This document shows positions 1 to 10,049 of a stretch of 64,000 nt of DNA, one piece after another. Every line of letters starts with the position of its first letter. Position 1 is the first letter of the stretch. A model generated the notes under the pieces. The model was not told the DNA's origin. It saw only the letters and a program-made list of their open reading frames with translations, and made no database searches. A program made the position numbers and the translations under genes. This DNA comes from Cenarchaeum symbiont of Oopsacas minuta (GTDB lineage: Archaea > Thermoproteota > Nitrososphaeria > Nitrososphaerales > Nitrosopumilaceae). The DNA lies in contig JAJIZT010000003.1 in NCBI GenBank assembly GCA_029948415.1, forward strand, positions 101,429-165,428, in the 5' to 3' direction.

Positions 1-882
1 ACAGACAACGCCGTATATTCTCCAGGAGATCCCCTCTTGGTATATGGTACAGCACATGATGATGATCCATTGATAATAAGATTATTTGCACCAGATGGCA
101 CGATAAAAGGATTTGAGCAGATCACTGCAGATATGGATGGAACGTTTAATCATATATTGTTAATGTGGCCTGAACCATCTACAGCCTTTCCATATGGTAC
201 ATATGCAATAGAAGTTCTCAGTACAACAAACGAGGGAATATTGGGAACAATTGATATTCGCTTTGGACCACATGATGGAGATGATATTACAATATCAAGA
301 GATGCAACAGTACTAGTTTATGCCCCAGAATCTGCAGCTGTAGGATCTCCGATACGTCTGTTTGTTCAAACAACCAGTGATGGATTATTGATAGGTGATG
401 ATCCAAAGGATCTCTTGTCTACAACACATGTACATTTGCCAGATGGTGCTGTAGATGATATCTCTACAAATTTCATCTCTTTACACAGAGGATTGTATTA
501 CATTGACTATACACCAAAGACTCTTGGAACATATGTTTTTCATGCAGTAATGTTTTATGAAGGTACAGTATCGCATGGTTCTACAGCCACAATAGTTTTG
601 GGTCAAGATATAGGTGGAATCTCTAATCAGATAGTGGCACTCAATACAATTTTAGATGATACTGCAGAGGAACTTGACAGATTAAAACAAGAAGTTTCCA
701 AATTTGGATCTACTTTGGAAAATGCCGACACAAAGATAGAATCAAGCGTAGGTTCTATCACATCGTCGGTAGGAAATATTGAAGAGGCATCTATACAGCT
801 AAATTCTTTACTGTTTCCAATAGTAGCGTCAATTAGCATTATAGTGGCACTTCAGATAGTAATACTAGCAAGACGAAGATAG
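1..882 (+). CDS. membrane-anchored surface protein, C-terminal part (5' end outside window)
   Basis: The frame is open from base 1, so the N-terminus lies to the left of the window. The visible 294 residues read as extracellular beta-sandwich (Ig-like) segments rich in Asp, Thr and Gly. They are followed by a coiled-coil-like stretch (about residues 213-265, with heptad-type Leu/Ile/Val spacing), a single hydrophobic helix and a terminal basic ARRR stop-transfer signal. This is the topology of a cell-surface or S-layer-associated protein held by one C-terminal membrane anchor. I recognise no named family. A TTG near base 37 is in frame but is only an internal codon. Confidence 0.6.
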   Translation, partial: TDNAVYSPGDPLLVYGTAHDDDPLIIRLFAPDGTIKGFEQITADMDGTFNHILLMWPEPSTAFPYGTYAIEVLSTTNEGILGTIDIRFGPHDGDDITISRDATVLVYAPESAAVGSPIRLFVQTTSDGLLIGDDPKDLLSTTHVHLPDGAVDDISTNFISLHRGLYYIDYTPKTLGTYVFHAVMFYEGTVSHGSTATIVLGQDIGGISNQIVALNTILDDTAEELDRLKQEVSKFGSTLENADTKIESSVGSITSSVGNIEEASIQLNSLLFPIVASISIIVALQIVILARRR

Positions 883-935
883 GCACACGTCTGATGCTTA
901 AGGTTGATAAATACCCAAGATCGTATGTGATATAC

Positions 936-1355
936 ATGGTAGCCATAGAAACGCAGTGCTCACTTGAGAGTTTTCGCAGATTCATCATAGAGAGTACATG
1001 CAGCTCGTACATACCAGAGAGCTATATGAGCGATTATGAGATATTTGCTGAAAGAGAAGCCGATTTGGGATCAATATACGTAGAAGCTGCAGACAAGCAG
1101 ACTCTGAAAAAGATTAGAGATATTACATTTGTAAACGCTAGAAATGTACTAGGAGTAATATACAATTCAAAGAGCGGAAATACTGCTCTAAAATGGAGGC
1201 AGACACAAAAATACGAAGGTAAAGTAACAGGCGATGCTTCCACAAACTCTCTTTCAAACATGGCCGCAGCTAGAGTCATTACTCTCAAATGGGTGGAGAA
1301 TTATGTACGTGAAAAATCCCAGCAAAAAGATCAGACAAATCCACCGACTCTATAG
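936..1355 (+). CDS. hypothetical protein upstream of pelA
   Basis: About 139 residues, soluble, mixed alpha/beta; no family recognised. The frame could start at an ATG at 894, but a TATA-like AT-rich box at 904-913 lies about 27 nt before the ATG at 936, which suits a leaderless start there. The stop is 11 nt before pelA on the same strand, so the two are probably co-transcribed and a translation-related role is possible by context only. A basic C-terminal tail (REKSQQKDQ) is visible. Confidence 0.5.
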   Translation: MVAIETQCSLESFRRFIIESTCSSYIPESYMSDYEIFAEREADLGSIYVEAADKQTLKKIRDITFVNARNVLGVIYNSKSGNTALKWRQTQKYEGKVTGDASTNSLSNMAAARVITLKWVENYVREKSQQKDQTNPPTL

Positions 1356-1366
1356 TAGCACATGAA

Positions 1367-2413
1367 ATGATCGTAAAAATTATTGATTCTAATTCAATCT
1401 CCGTCAAACCCGAAGAGCCAGATGATATGGTTGCATTACGTAGGGCAATATCCATAGGCGATCGTATTGCTGGTAGCACTACTCGAGAAATAAAGCGAGA
1501 AAAAGAGAACATCAGACCTGACAAAGGGCAACGTACAAGAATAAAAATACTACTTGAATCAAAAAAAATCACACTCGATGGATCATTGGATCGTCTAAAA
1601 GTGGTTGGAATTATAATTGAATCAAACAACGAGTCAGTCTCACATGGTTCACATCATTCCATGCAGATCAAAATCGATGATGCAATTACGATCACAAAGC
1701 GTACTGGATGGAAAGATGTGGAAAAAAATCTACTGGTAATGCATTCTAGCTCTTACGGTTTTGTATTGGTGGCAGTAGATACTTCAGAGTGCGGAATTGC
1801 TAGAATAAAAGGCACACGACTTGATATTCTACCAAATATTTACTCTGGTGCAAGTGGCAAGAGATACAAAAATGCCAAAGTAAACATGGATAAATTTTAC
1901 AACGATGTTATAGGAACCATCGAGTCTGTACTTAAAAAAGGCGATCAAATCATAGTCTTTGGCCCTGGCATGACAAAAAATAGAGTTGTAAACTATATGC
2001 AAAAAGCTAAACTCTCGTGCAAGATTGCAGAGGGTATTGACGCAGGAGGTGAAGATGGAATATACGTATTTACAAAATCCGAAGCTATGCGTGTGATAAT
2101 GTCTGAGAGTAAGATTGCGCTAGCATCAAAGACAGTGGAGCAAATAATGCATCTAGCTGGAAAAAAGAGCTCAAAATTTGCCATGGGAATAAATGATGTA
2201 TCTAACGCATGTGATCTTGGAGCTATAGAGACGATAATATTTTCAGACGGATTGATAAGAGGTGATGGAGAAGTGTATGCAATCAAACTTCTCAATGATG
2301 CAGAATCAAAAGGAGCAAAAGCTATAGCAGTTGATTCTACCACAGATATTGGACTGCGCGTGGAGAGTCTTGGAGGAATAGTGGCTCTTTTGCGATATTC
2401 TATAAATTACTAG
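1367..2413 (+). CDS. pelA: pelota (Dom34) mRNA surveillance protein
   Basis: 348 residues, the usual length for archaeal pelota. The N-terminal Sm-like domain (about 1-125) has the family pattern of ARRAISIGDRI-like and R-I-K-I-L-L-E-S segments and the SHGSHHS loop. A central eRF1-like domain and a C-terminal L7Ae-like domain follow (about 250-348, containing A-I-A-V-D-S-T-T-D-I-G-L-R). Pelota resembles eRF1 without the GGQ loop and, with aEF1A and ABCE1, rescues ribosomes stalled on broken messages. The gene follows the small ORF at 936 closely, and its stop overlaps the convergent cutA stop by 3 nt. Confidence 0.93.
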   Translation: MIVKIIDSNSISVKPEEPDDMVALRRAISIGDRIAGSTTREIKREKENIRPDKGQRTRIKILLESKKITLDGSLDRLKVVGIIIESNNESVSHGSHHSMQIKIDDAITITKRTGWKDVEKNLLVMHSSSYGFVLVAVDTSECGIARIKGTRLDILPNIYSGASGKRYKNAKVNMDKFYNDVIGTIESVLKKGDQIIVFGPGMTKNRVVNYMQKAKLSCKIAEGIDAGGEDGIYVFTKSEAMRVIMSESKIALASKTVEQIMHLAGKKSSKFAMGINDVSNACDLGAIETIIFSDGLIRGDGEVYAIKLLNDAESKGAKAIAVDSTTDIGLRVESLGGIVALLRYSINY

Positions 2414-2757
2414 AGTACAGATTCAGTTATCCATTTCATGTATGGAATGTTTACTGATGATATGTCTATCTTTGCAATCTCTGGAACTTTGTACGGATGT
2501 GTTTTCTGTATATGGTTTACAAGTTTCTTTTTGTTCTTTGACGTGGTTTTAAAAAGAGCTAAATATTCTGAACCGTGTTTTACATTATTCTCCCATGAAT
2601 ATATTGATGATATACGGATCATGTTGACACATGCTGCTAGTTTTAGTTTAACTGTATTGTTTGCTATATTTGTAATAATTTTTTTTGTAGGATATGTGGA
2701 GATTAAAATGATGGGCATTGTATTAGATTTGTTAATTGGTACTCTTTTTTTGTTCAT
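2410..2757 (-). CDS. cutA: CutA1-type divalent cation tolerance protein
   Basis: 115 residues with the CutA1 signature: the beta strand and helix around LAACVNMI, then SIYSWENNV, followed by KTTSKNKKKL and the HPYKVPEI block that is near-universal in this trimeric ferredoxin-like family. Start: the ATG at 2757 lies about 25 nt downstream of a TATA box on this strand (around 2776-2788). An internal Met 13 residues later would give the shorter length common in bacteria. The family is linked to metal tolerance, but its biochemical role is unsettled. Convergent with pelA, with overlapping stop codons. Confidence 0.9.
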   Translation of the reverse strand: MNKKRVPINKSNTMPIILISTYPTKKIITNIANNTVKLKLAACVNMIRISSIYSWENNVKHGSEYLALFKTTSKNKKKLVNHIQKTHPYKVPEIAKIDISSVNIPYMKWITESVL

Positions 2758-3170
2758 ACAATTTAATTGATCCCATATATTATAACTGTACTAATTTGAT
2801 TCTATCTAGTAAATAATTTCAGATAAACTGATATAATTTTGTATAAAAATAAATCTCTTTTTTGTAAATTTATCTAATAACTCAGATATATGCCTGCATG
2901 ATGGCTTTACAAAACAGATGGCATATTTGGTAATACACTAGTCCATATCTATCATTGAGATAATATCCAATTAATAGTGATCATTTAATCTATATGAATA
3001 ATCACGAGTTTGTATTAGAATCTGTGATAATGTACTTGTATAAAATACATCTAGGCTAATGCAAGATGAACAAAAATTGTTCGCAATTGTGGCAAAAATA
3101 TCGTTATATCTAGTCTAATGATGCTATAATTTTCCCAAAGAATAAATGCACTATATTTAAAATTGTCATA
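2758..3170. other. AT-rich intergenic region between divergent promoters
   Basis: No convincing coding frame. It holds the minus-strand TATA box of cutA (about 2776-2788) and a plus-strand TATA-like ATATTTAAAA (3153-3162) ahead of the site-2 protease gene. The remainder is low-complexity A+T with no repeat matching the mobile elements elsewhere in the window. Confidence 0.5.
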
Positions 3171-4367
3171 TTGCCACTTGATATACTCAAAGATAATGCG
3201 ATCATCTATGTTCTAATTGCATGGGTGGTTACCATACTAGCTGCAAAGGCTCTAAAACTACAAAATCATGGATTTGAGCTAAAACCGTACAGCCTAGTAT
3301 ACAAGAACAGCAACGTCCAAACAACTCTTACCAAAATTCTAGGACGTACTAGAAGAGGCATCAAGGTTTTTGCAAATGTTAGCGTTATCGCTGGATTTCT
3401 CATGATGGGATTTGCATTTTGGTTTTTGATATCAAACATATATGCATACTTTATACAACCTACTGGATTTAACGAAGTCACCGTTCTCATACCAGGAGTG
3501 ACACTCACATCATCATCTGCAATACTCAATTTCTTATTATCAATACCTATAGTACTTGTAATTCATGAAGGTGCGCACGGCATTGTAGCTACTCTTGAAC
3601 GCATCAAAATAAAGACTGGGGGTTTTGCTGTGTTTATCGCAATGTTTGCTGGATTTGTGGAACCAGACGAGAAAGAATTTGATTCTGCAAAAAAAATATC
3701 AAAACTGCGCGTTATAGGAGCTGGAGCAACAGCTAATGTCATATTTGCATTTGCACTTGGAGCATTATTGCTTACAAATCCACTCTTTGCTATAATACTT
3801 CCAGAACCAATCAGAGGTGTATTTTATGAATCTCCTGATGGTGTCATGGTATTGTCGATATTGGAAGGATTTGGTGCAGAGTCAGCTGGCATTCTAGTAG
3901 GCGATATAATTGTAGAGATAAATGATGTCAAAGTCAAAAATGCGTTAGATATGCAACAAATAGATCTAGCTCCAAATGATACTGCAAGTGTTACAATTCA
4001 ACGAGAAAAGGAAATGATCTCATTTGAGGTTGACATTATGACATCGCCAGATGGAGAAAGAGGATTGATTGGAATAACTCGAGATAACGCTGCATTCAAG
4101 CCAGTTATGGACTTTATAGAATGGAACAATCATGGACTATCCTTGTTTCTTTTGTGGTTGTGGATGATCTCATTCTTTATTGGGATAATCAACATGTTAC
4201 CTATGCCTATACTTGATGGTGGTAAGTTTGTGCAGATTCTTCTAGAAGATAAACTCTCTGAAAAGTCATTGAATGTGGCCATGTGGGCAATTTACGCATT
4301 TACATTCGGATTATTCGGTCTCAACATTGCATTATCGTACATCAAATCTGGTTGGTTTACCATCTAA
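3171..4367 (+). CDS. site-2 protease-type intramembrane metalloprotease (M50) with PDZ domain
   Basis: 398 residues and several membrane helices. The zinc motif HEGAH is at about 132-136 inside a hydrophobic helix, and the third zinc ligand is in the L-D-G-G segment (Asp at about 349) of a late helix, as in M50 proteases. Between them, about residues 220-295 form a PDZ-like domain (SILEGFGAESAGILVGDIIVEI, split here as ...AESAGI-LVGD...). Such enzymes cleave membrane-bound regulators or signal peptides. The start is a TTG; no in-frame ATG occurs before the first conserved helix. Confidence 0.88.
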   Translation: MPLDILKDNAIIYVLIAWVVTILAAKALKLQNHGFELKPYSLVYKNSNVQTTLTKILGRTRRGIKVFANVSVIAGFLMMGFAFWFLISNIYAYFIQPTGFNEVTVLIPGVTLTSSSAILNFLLSIPIVLVIHEGAHGIVATLERIKIKTGGFAVFIAMFAGFVEPDEKEFDSAKKISKLRVIGAGATANVIFAFALGALLLTNPLFAIILPEPIRGVFYESPDGVMVLSILEGFGAESAGILVGDIIVEINDVKVKNALDMQQIDLAPNDTASVTIQREKEMISFEVDIMTSPDGERGLIGITRDNAAFKPVMDFIEWNNHGLSLFLLWLWMISFFIGIINMLPMPILDGGKFVQILLEDKLSEKSLNVAMWAIYAFTFGLFGLNIALSYIKSGWFTI

Positions 4368-4410
4368 GAATGGGAATTATATTATATGCTTGTATGAAAG
4401 ATAATGTCGC

Positions 4411-5316
4411 ATGAAATGTAACCAATGTGAGAATCAGGCTACATACTCTAGAAAATACTCTGGACAGTCTCTGTGCTCTGAGTGTTTTTCACAGTCTATA
4501 CTACGAAAAACTGCAAAGACTATATCAAAATACAAAATGATCGAATATGGACAAAAAATATGCATTGGTGTATCTGGAGGCAAAGACTCATTGGCACTAC
4601 TTTATATTATGAACAAAATGTCGCAGACACACCATTTTGAGATAGAGGCTGCCACTATAGATGAAGGTATACCAGGATACAGAAACGAAGCTCTCGGTAT
4701 TGTAGAACAATATTGTTCAACACTTGACGTAAAACATAGGGTGTACTCGTATTCTGATCTATTTGATCTAACATTGGATGAGGCTCTAAAGTCAAGAGGG
4801 GATGAAAAGACAACATCGTGTGCCATATGTGGTACATTAAGACGTAGAGCACTTGATGCTGCTGCACAAGATATGAATGCCGATGTGGTGGCTACGGCAC
4901 ATAATCTAGATGATGCAGTTCAAACGTTCTTGATAAACATAATCTCAGGCGATACGGAGAGAATTATATGGCAGGATCCAAACATATCTGATTCGAACAG
5001 AATAAAACCGTTCTGTGAGATATATGAAAAGGAGATTGTTTTTTACGCATTTACAAACCAGATCCCATTTCAAACTGAACCCTGCCCGCATATGAACGAG
5101 GGAATAAGAACGCAGATCCGCAATTTTCTAAATTCTATGGAGGATACTCATAGCGGTATCAAGAACAATCTATACAGATCGGCTTTGAAAATATCTGCAC
5201 AAATGAGCCCACAAGGAAAACAAAAATCTGCTTGTGTTAAATGCGGTAGCATGTGTACTAGTACCACGTGTTCTGTATGCCAAATGCTGAAAGGACTACA
5301 TGGCATACAACCCTAA
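4411..5316 (+). CDS. ncsA: tRNA 2-thiolation protein, Ncs6/CTU1/TtuA family
   Basis: 301 residues. An N-terminal zinc ribbon (CNQC...C..C) is followed by an N-type ATP pyrophosphatase domain with PP-loop SGGKDS (55-60), a central Cys pair in TTSCAICGTLRR, and a C-terminal four-Cys zinc ribbon. These enzymes adenylate U34 (or U54) of tRNA and add sulfur with the help of a ubiquitin-like sulfur carrier. A TATA box (about 4374-4386) lies about 28 nt before the ATG, consistent with a leaderless mRNA. Which uridine is modified cannot be decided from sequence alone. Confidence 0.9.
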   Translation: MKCNQCENQATYSRKYSGQSLCSECFSQSILRKTAKTISKYKMIEYGQKICIGVSGGKDSLALLYIMNKMSQTHHFEIEAATIDEGIPGYRNEALGIVEQYCSTLDVKHRVYSYSDLFDLTLDEALKSRGDEKTTSCAICGTLRRRALDAAAQDMNADVVATAHNLDDAVQTFLINIISGDTERIIWQDPNISDSNRIKPFCEIYEKEIVFYAFTNQIPFQTEPCPHMNEGIRTQIRNFLNSMEDTHSGIKNNLYRSALKISAQMSPQGKQKSACVKCGSMCTSTTCSVCQMLKGLHGIQP

Positions 5317-5348
5317 TGCAAATATACCTACAAGACGTACACAGATAC

Positions 5349-5664
5349 GGTAGTAGGTAGGATCGGGGTGCTAGCCGTGCCCTATTCTGAAACCGGCTAT
5401 ATGCAGAGGTCAGTAACCATTGGGTAAACTTCCAAGATTGTGGTTCCCACTTGGTGTACGGAAATGAAATCACGCCGAGGCGGGTGGTTGCAGGATCGGG
5501 GTCATCCTAAAGGATGTTCTCTAGATTCGAATCATCGAAATGGGCTAGGTCCGGGAGGGAGCGGTTCTAAGTTGAAGCATCCACGCTTCCTCGTCAACGT
5601 GGCGGATCTTGTATGCCTTGAAACGGGGTCACTGACTTGGATTGGAACCGATGGATCTACTACC
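5349..5664 (+). ncRNA. ffs: 7S RNA of the signal recognition particle
   Basis: About 316 nt, the archaeal size. The 5' GGTAGTAG (5349-5356) pairs with CTACTACC (5657-5664) to close helix 5. The 5' domain carries GGGGTGCTAGCCGTGCCC. The helix 8 core is visible as GGTCCGGGAGGGAGC (about 5549-5563), the SRP54-binding element. A run of T follows directly. Small open frames inside this interval are not genes. Confidence 0.93.
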
Positions 5665-5673
5665 ATTTTTTTA
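5665..5673 (+). terminator. T-tract terminator of the SRP RNA gene
   Basis: A run of seven T residues starts two bases after the closing SRP helix. Archaeal RNA polymerase terminates on such U-tracts. The site also separates the RNA gene from the convergent acyP. Confidence 0.65.
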
Positions 5674-5688
5674 CTAGTGCAAGAAATA

Positions 5689-5973
5689 TCAGTACAACAC
5701 GTCAAATTTTTCAAACTTACCTGTATACAATTCTATGTTTGTTTGAACATAGTCAACGCGTGAATTTGCCGATCCACAATGACACCATTCAATTACATTT
5801 GCAACATTGTGTTCATCACCTTCTACCACGGCCTCTACTCTTCCATCTTGTAAATTTCGTACCCAACCTGTGGTTTTACGTTTACGAGCAACCACTTTTA
5901 ATGACTGTCTAAAAAACACACCTTGAACCTTTCCTGTTACAAAAATATGGATACGAGTTTGTTGCATAAACAT
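5689..5973 (-). CDS. acyP: acylphosphatase
   Basis: 94 residues with the full acylphosphatase signature: VTGKVQGVFFRQS, including the phosphate-binding loop and catalytic Arg, then GWVRNLQDGRVEAVVEGD with the catalytic Asn. It hydrolyses carboxyl-phosphate bonds in small metabolites in the cytoplasm. Convergent with the SRP RNA gene, downstream of rpl2 on the same strand with a short gap. Confidence 0.93.
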   Translation of the reverse strand: MFMQQTRIHIFVTGKVQGVFFRQSLKVVARKRKTTGWVRNLQDGRVEAVVEGDEHNVANVIEWCHCGSANSRVDYVQTNIELYTGKFEKFDVLY

Positions 5974-6001
5974 TGTAAAAGAAAACGCTATAAAATTTTA
6001 C

Positions 6002-6736
6002 TTATTGTCTGCGTTCTTTTATGCGTGCTCTACCAGTCTTTCTTGCTGCAATACTACCGACCTTTGCTCCAGGAGGTGCATCTCGTGATACTGTAGAACT
6101 CTGTCCAACGTGTTGATGTCGTCCACCTCCGTGTGGATGAACGTATGCAGCTTGAGCCACACCTCTTACAATTGGATATTTTCTTCCTCTACTACGAAAT
6201 TTACGCCATTTATTGCCAGCGCTCATGAAAGGTCTTCCATTGGCTCCGCCACCAGCAAGTGTTCCTATCATGGCGCGGTTTTTTGAATTCAAAGTGGTAA
6301 ATTTACCAGATTGGAGCTTTAAAACAACACCATCATCATTATGCGAAAATATAGTTGCACTAGTTCCAGCTGATTTTATCAAAGCTCCACCATCGCCAAA
6401 ATATCTTTCAACATTGCATACGGTGGTACCATCGGGTATATTTTGTATGCTAATTACATTGCCTTTTTCTATATTTGATTTTAATCCAAAATCAATGGTG
6501 GATCCTACCTCTGATCCAAGGATTGCAGGAACATGTGATATTGTACCATTATCAAATCTGATCTTTGCCAAAGGGGCATCACGACCTCGCTCGTGAATAA
6601 TATCAACGATCGTGGCAGTATGATTCTCGGCTAGCTGGAAATTGGGATATTTTGCAACTGCGATCTTGCCAGTTGTCGTGGCTCTAAATTGTCTGCCTCC
6701 GCGACCCCTTCTACGTACTAGTGGTCTTTTACCCAT
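6002..6736 (-). CDS. rpl2: large ribosomal subunit protein L2 (uL2)
   Basis: 244 residues from MGKRPLVRRRGRGG. The peptidyl-transferase-facing segment HPHGGGRHQHVG and the rRNA-binding GNKWRKFRSRGRKYP are intact. The frame extends upstream to 6802, but a TATA-like box about 30 nt before 6736 and the canonical N-terminus fix the start here. uL2 normally sits in the S10 ribosomal cluster; here it stands alone between acyP and cdc48. Confidence 0.94.
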   Translation of the reverse strand: MGKRPLVRRRGRGGRQFRATTTGKIAVAKYPNFQLAENHTATIVDIIHERGRDAPLAKIRFDNGTISHVPAILGSEVGSTIDFGLKSNIEKGNVISIQNIPDGTTVCNVERYFGDGGALIKSAGTSATIFSHNDDGVVLKLQSGKFTTLNSKNRAMIGTLAGGGANGRPFMSAGNKWRKFRSRGRKYPIVRGVAQAAYVHPHGGGRHQHVGQSSTVSRDAPPGAKVGSIAARKTGRARIKERRQ

Positions 6737-6911
6737 GAATCTCTGTGTTATTTCAACTGATTTTAAGCTTGTGAGTGTGGCATATTCTGTGAGGCATAGC
6801 ATATATGGTATTAGATTAAAGATACAACTCTAGTATGACTAGCCAAATGCCTACATATTCTGAAAAATTACTCCACTAAAGATATAAAAATCCATTAGAT
6901 GTGTTTTATGT
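6737..6911. promoter_or_regulatory. divergent promoters of rpl2 and cdc48
   Basis: On the plus strand GATATAAAAAT (6880-6890) lies about 27 nt before the cdc48 ATG. On the minus strand GCTTAAAATC (around 6766) lies about 30 nt before the rpl2 ATG. The spacing implies leaderless transcripts in both directions. Confidence 0.6.
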
Positions 6912-9083
6912 ATGAGTAAAAACCCGCTTTCGCTGAAGGTTTTGGAAGCATATACTAGAGATGTCGGCAGAGGCGTTGCTAGAATCGATTATGATTCGAT
7001 GGATAACCTTGGAGCATCCACCGGAGATGTCATAGAGATAAAGGGTAAAAGGCGTACAGTTGCAAAATGCCTTCCACTATATCCATCTGATGAAGGCAAA
7101 GGAATAATCCGCATAGATGGACTAGGAAGAAACAACTCTGGCATTGCAATAGGCGATGCAATATCTGTTAAAAAAATTAAAGCAGTACAAGCTGAAAAGA
7201 TTATTGTTGCACCTCTAGAAGCCATTCCACCAATAGATGAAAGATATCTTGCAGACGCTTTGGAAAGTGTTCCACTCATAAAAGGAGATAATGTCATGGT
7301 GCCTTATTTTGGTGGCCGACTTACGTTTCAAATAATCGGCGTCACACCTGCAACTGATGCAGTACTCGTAACACAAAAAACTGTGTTTCATATTGCAGAA
7401 AAAGGCGAGACACTTAGAGGCGTACCGCAGGTTACGTATGAAGATATTGGAGGCCTAACAGATGAGATCAAAAAAGTTCGCGAGATGATAGAACTACCAT
7501 TACGTCACCCTGAGATCTTTGAAAAACTCGGCATAGAGGCGCCAAAAGGAATTCTTTTGTATGGTCCTCCTGGAACTGGAAAGACAATGCTTGCAAAGGC
7601 TGTGGCAAACGAGAGCAATGCACATTTCATCAGCATATCTGGTCCAGAAATTATGAGTAAATTTTATGGTGAGAGTGAGGCGCGACTACGTGAAATATTT
7701 AAAGAGGCTCGAGAAAAGTCACCATCCATAATATTCATAGACGAGATTGATTCTATTGCACCAAAAAGAGAAGAAGTCTCAGGTGAAGTCGAACGTAGAG
7801 TAGTATCCCAGATGCTTTCATTGATGGATGGACTAGAGGCTAGAGGTAAAGTAATTGTAATATCTGCAACAAACAGACCAAACGCCATAGACCCAGCACT
7901 GAGACGTCCAGGTCGATTTGATAGAGAGATTGAGATAAAAGTACCAGATAAAAAAGGACGTATGGATATACTTGCAATACATACACGCAATATGCCACTA
8001 TCAGATGATGTAAACCGTATCAAAGTGGCTGCTGTGACACATGGATATGTGGGAGCTGACTTGGAATATCTCTGCAAAGAGGCTGCAATGAAGTGTCTGC
8101 GTCGGTTGTTGCCAGAGCTAAACCTAGAGGATGAAAAGATACCTCCAGAGACACTTGACAAGCTTGTTGTAATTGGCGATGACTTTCAAAAAGCACTAAA
8201 AGAGGTAACACCTTCTGGTATGCGTGAAGTCTTTATAGAAAACCCTGATGTCAAATGGGATGAAGTCGGAGGTCTAGATGACGTAAAAAGAGAGCTCCAA
8301 GAGGCTGTAGAATGGCCAATGAAGTATCCTGGACTGTATGAAAAACTTGGTCACCGTATGCCTCGTGGAATATTATTACATGGAACTAGTGGAACTGGTA
8401 AAACTTTGCTTGCAAAGGCAGTTGCCACAGAGAGTGAAGCTAACTTTGTCTCAGTACGTGGACCTGAACTGCTCTCAAAGTGGGTTGGTGAATCCGAGAG
8501 GGGCATCCGTGAGATATTTCGTAGAGCAAGACAGGCATCTCCTTGTGTAATATTTTTTGATGAGATTGATTCCATTGCGCCAGTACGAGGCGCTGGTGGT
8601 GAGACATCTATGGTGGAACGGGTAGTCAGCCAGCTACTTACAGAACTAGATGGCATGGAAAATATGCATGGTGTGGTCGTTCTTGCAGCTACAAACCGGG
8701 TAGACATGATTGATCCAGCACTACTCCGTCCTGGTCGATTTGACAAGATCATACAAATACCAATGCCAGACAGAGACAGTCGCAAGAGAATACTAGAGAT
8801 AAACTCACAAAAAATTGAGGTTATAGATGAACGCGTGGATTTGGATCGTATAGCCGAGATGACCGATGGTTTGAGTGGTGCCGACGTGGGATCCATTGCA
8901 AATACAGCAGTCTCTTTGGTCATACATGAGTATCTTGATAGCCATCCTGATGTAAAGGCAGTAGAGAACAAAACCGTAGACGCAAAGGTGACTATGCGCC
9001 ACTTTGAAGAAGCAGTCAAAAAGGTTCGTGAACAAAAAGATCTAAAAGCTGGTCAAACCGTAGCTGCCACATACTTTAGATAA
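6912..9083 (+). CDS. cdc48: Cdc48/VCP-type double AAA+ ATPase
   Basis: 723 residues, the usual size. The N-terminal double-psi barrel region (about 1-185) is followed by AAA domain 1, with Walker A GPPGTGKT (218-225), Walker B IIFIDEID and arginine fingers in [12 protein letters not shown] domain 2 has Walker A GTSGTGKT (491-498), which departs from the GPPGTGKT seen in domain 1 but keeps the GxxxxGKT essentials, then Walker B VIFFDEID. It forms a hexamer that unfolds proteins, probably feeding the proteasome. The C-terminus ends TYFR, resembling but not matching a hydrophobic-Tyr-X proteasome-docking tail. Confidence 0.95.
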   Translation: MSKNPLSLKVLEAYTRDVGRGVARIDYDSMDNLGASTGDVIEIKGKRRTVAKCLPLYPSDEGKGIIRIDGLGRNNSGIAIGDAISVKKIKAVQAEKIIVAPLEAIPPIDERYLADALESVPLIKGDNVMVPYFGGRLTFQIIGVTPATDAVLVTQKTVFHIAEKGETLRGVPQVTYEDIGGLTDEIKKVREMIELPLRHPEIFEKLGIEAPKGILLYGPPGTGKTMLAKAVANESNAHFISISGPEIMSKFYGESEARLREIFKEAREKSPSIIFIDEIDSIAPKREEVSGEVERRVVSQMLSLMDGLEARGKVIVISATNRPNAIDPALRRPGRFDREIEIKVPDKKGRMDILAIHTRNMPLSDDVNRIKVAAVTHGYVGADLEYLCKEAAMKCLRRLLPELNLEDEKIPPETLDKLVVIGDDFQKALKEVTPSGMREVFIENPDVKWDEVGGLDDVKRELQEAVEWPMKYPGLYEKLGHRMPRGILLHGTSGTGKTLLAKAVATESEANFVSVRGPELLSKWVGESERGIREIFRRARQASPCVIFFDEIDSIAPVRGAGGETSMVERVVSQLLTELDGMENMHGVVVLAATNRVDMIDPALLRPGRFDKIIQIPMPDRDSRKRILEINSQKIEVIDERVDLDRIAEMTDGLSGADVGSIANTAVSLVIHEYLDSHPDVKAVENKTVDAKVTMRHFEEAVKKVREQKDLKAGQTVAATYFR

Positions 9084-9104
9084 ATTCTAGACATGTCATA
9101 ATAT

Positions 9105-10049
9105 TTACTTTAATAGATCATTATAAAATTTGATATATTTGGGCAATATGATATCCCATGTCATATTTTCTACCAAAAACTTGTGTGCGTTTTCAGTAAC
9201 AATCTTGGTCGAATCAGGATCTTTTAGTATGTTATTAATAGAATCTAGTAACTGTTTTTCATTTTCAGACTCTACCAAATACCCTGTTTTACCATGTGTG
9301 ATTAATTCTGGATTTCCACCCACATTTGTAGCCACTACTGGTACTTTGAAAAAGAATGCTTCTTTTATTGTCGATGAAAGACTCTCGTACCTTGAAGGAA
9401 GAACCGTCACTGTAGAACTTTTTAACACTTTCATGGCCTCTTCCCATGGCATATCGGTACAATATACCACGTCGCCTTTGATATCTGGCTCAATCTTACG
9501 TAACAGATCAATGCCTTTTTCATAGCTGTCTCTACCTACATATGCTACCTGTTTTTTCTTTTTTACAACCTCGGGAATTTTTTCAAATAATGTCAAATCT
9601 AACGGGGATGGAAAATATTCAAAATCAAAACCTAGTTCTTTGTATCGATTTTTACTTGCCATGGAATCTGTTGTACGTACATCTGCCCAATTCAAGGCTC
9701 TATATTCGGTTTTATTTGAAATATATGATAGCGGTTTTGAATGTAGAACTTTGATTTGATCCTGAAATACGCCATGAACAGAAATCACTCTTTTTGTAGC
9801 GTTTGTGTATTTCATTGCAAATGCAGATGGAACATTAAATGCATGCACAATATCATATTTTCTCCAATCTATTATGCTTTTTATAGCTGAAAATAATGCA
9901 AAACTAGGATTTTTATAATTTTTAATTGGAATGTGAGGAATGATCATTTTTGAAACATTATATCCATAATTAGACAATAGAGAACTCAATACAGTTACAT
10001 GACGTCCTACACCCCCATCATAATGTGAAGAAATAAATAAAATTCTCAT
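9105..10049 (-). CDS. glycosyltransferase, GT4 family
   Basis: 314 residues. It begins MRILFISSHYDGGVGRHV, the glycine-rich acceptor-side loop of GT-B enzymes. It carries the C-terminal nucleotide-sugar signature around PSRYESLSSTIKEAFFFKVPVVATNVGG, read in two parts, with the conserved E-x7-E arrangement typical of GT4. There is no signal peptide or membrane helix, so it acts in the cytoplasm on a lipid-linked or nucleotide acceptor. It opens the glycan cluster that continues to 14232. Donor and acceptor sugars cannot be read from the sequence. Confidence 0.85.
   Translation of the reverse strand: MRILFISSHYDGGVGRHVTVLSSLLSNYGYNVSKMIIPHIPIKNYKNPSFALFSAIKSIIDWRKYDIVHAFNVPSAFAMKYTNATKRVISVHGVFQDQIKVLHSKPLSYISNKTEYRALNWADVRTTDSMASKNRYKELGFDFEYFPSPLDLTLFEKIPEVVKKKKQVAYVGRDSYEKGIDLLRKIEPDIKGDVVYCTDMPWEEAMKVLKSSTVTVLPSRYESLSSTIKEAFFFKVPVVATNVGGNPELITHGKTGYLVESENEKQLLDSINNILKDPDSTKIVTENAHKFLVENMTWDIILPKYIKFYNDLLK

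Noticed and set aside
5440-5912. Open frames of 60-107 codons
   Set aside because: They lie in or across the SRP RNA and antisense to acylphosphatase.
7664-9035. Minus-strand frames up to 222 codons
   Set aside because: Antisense shadows of cdc48, which is conserved over its full length.
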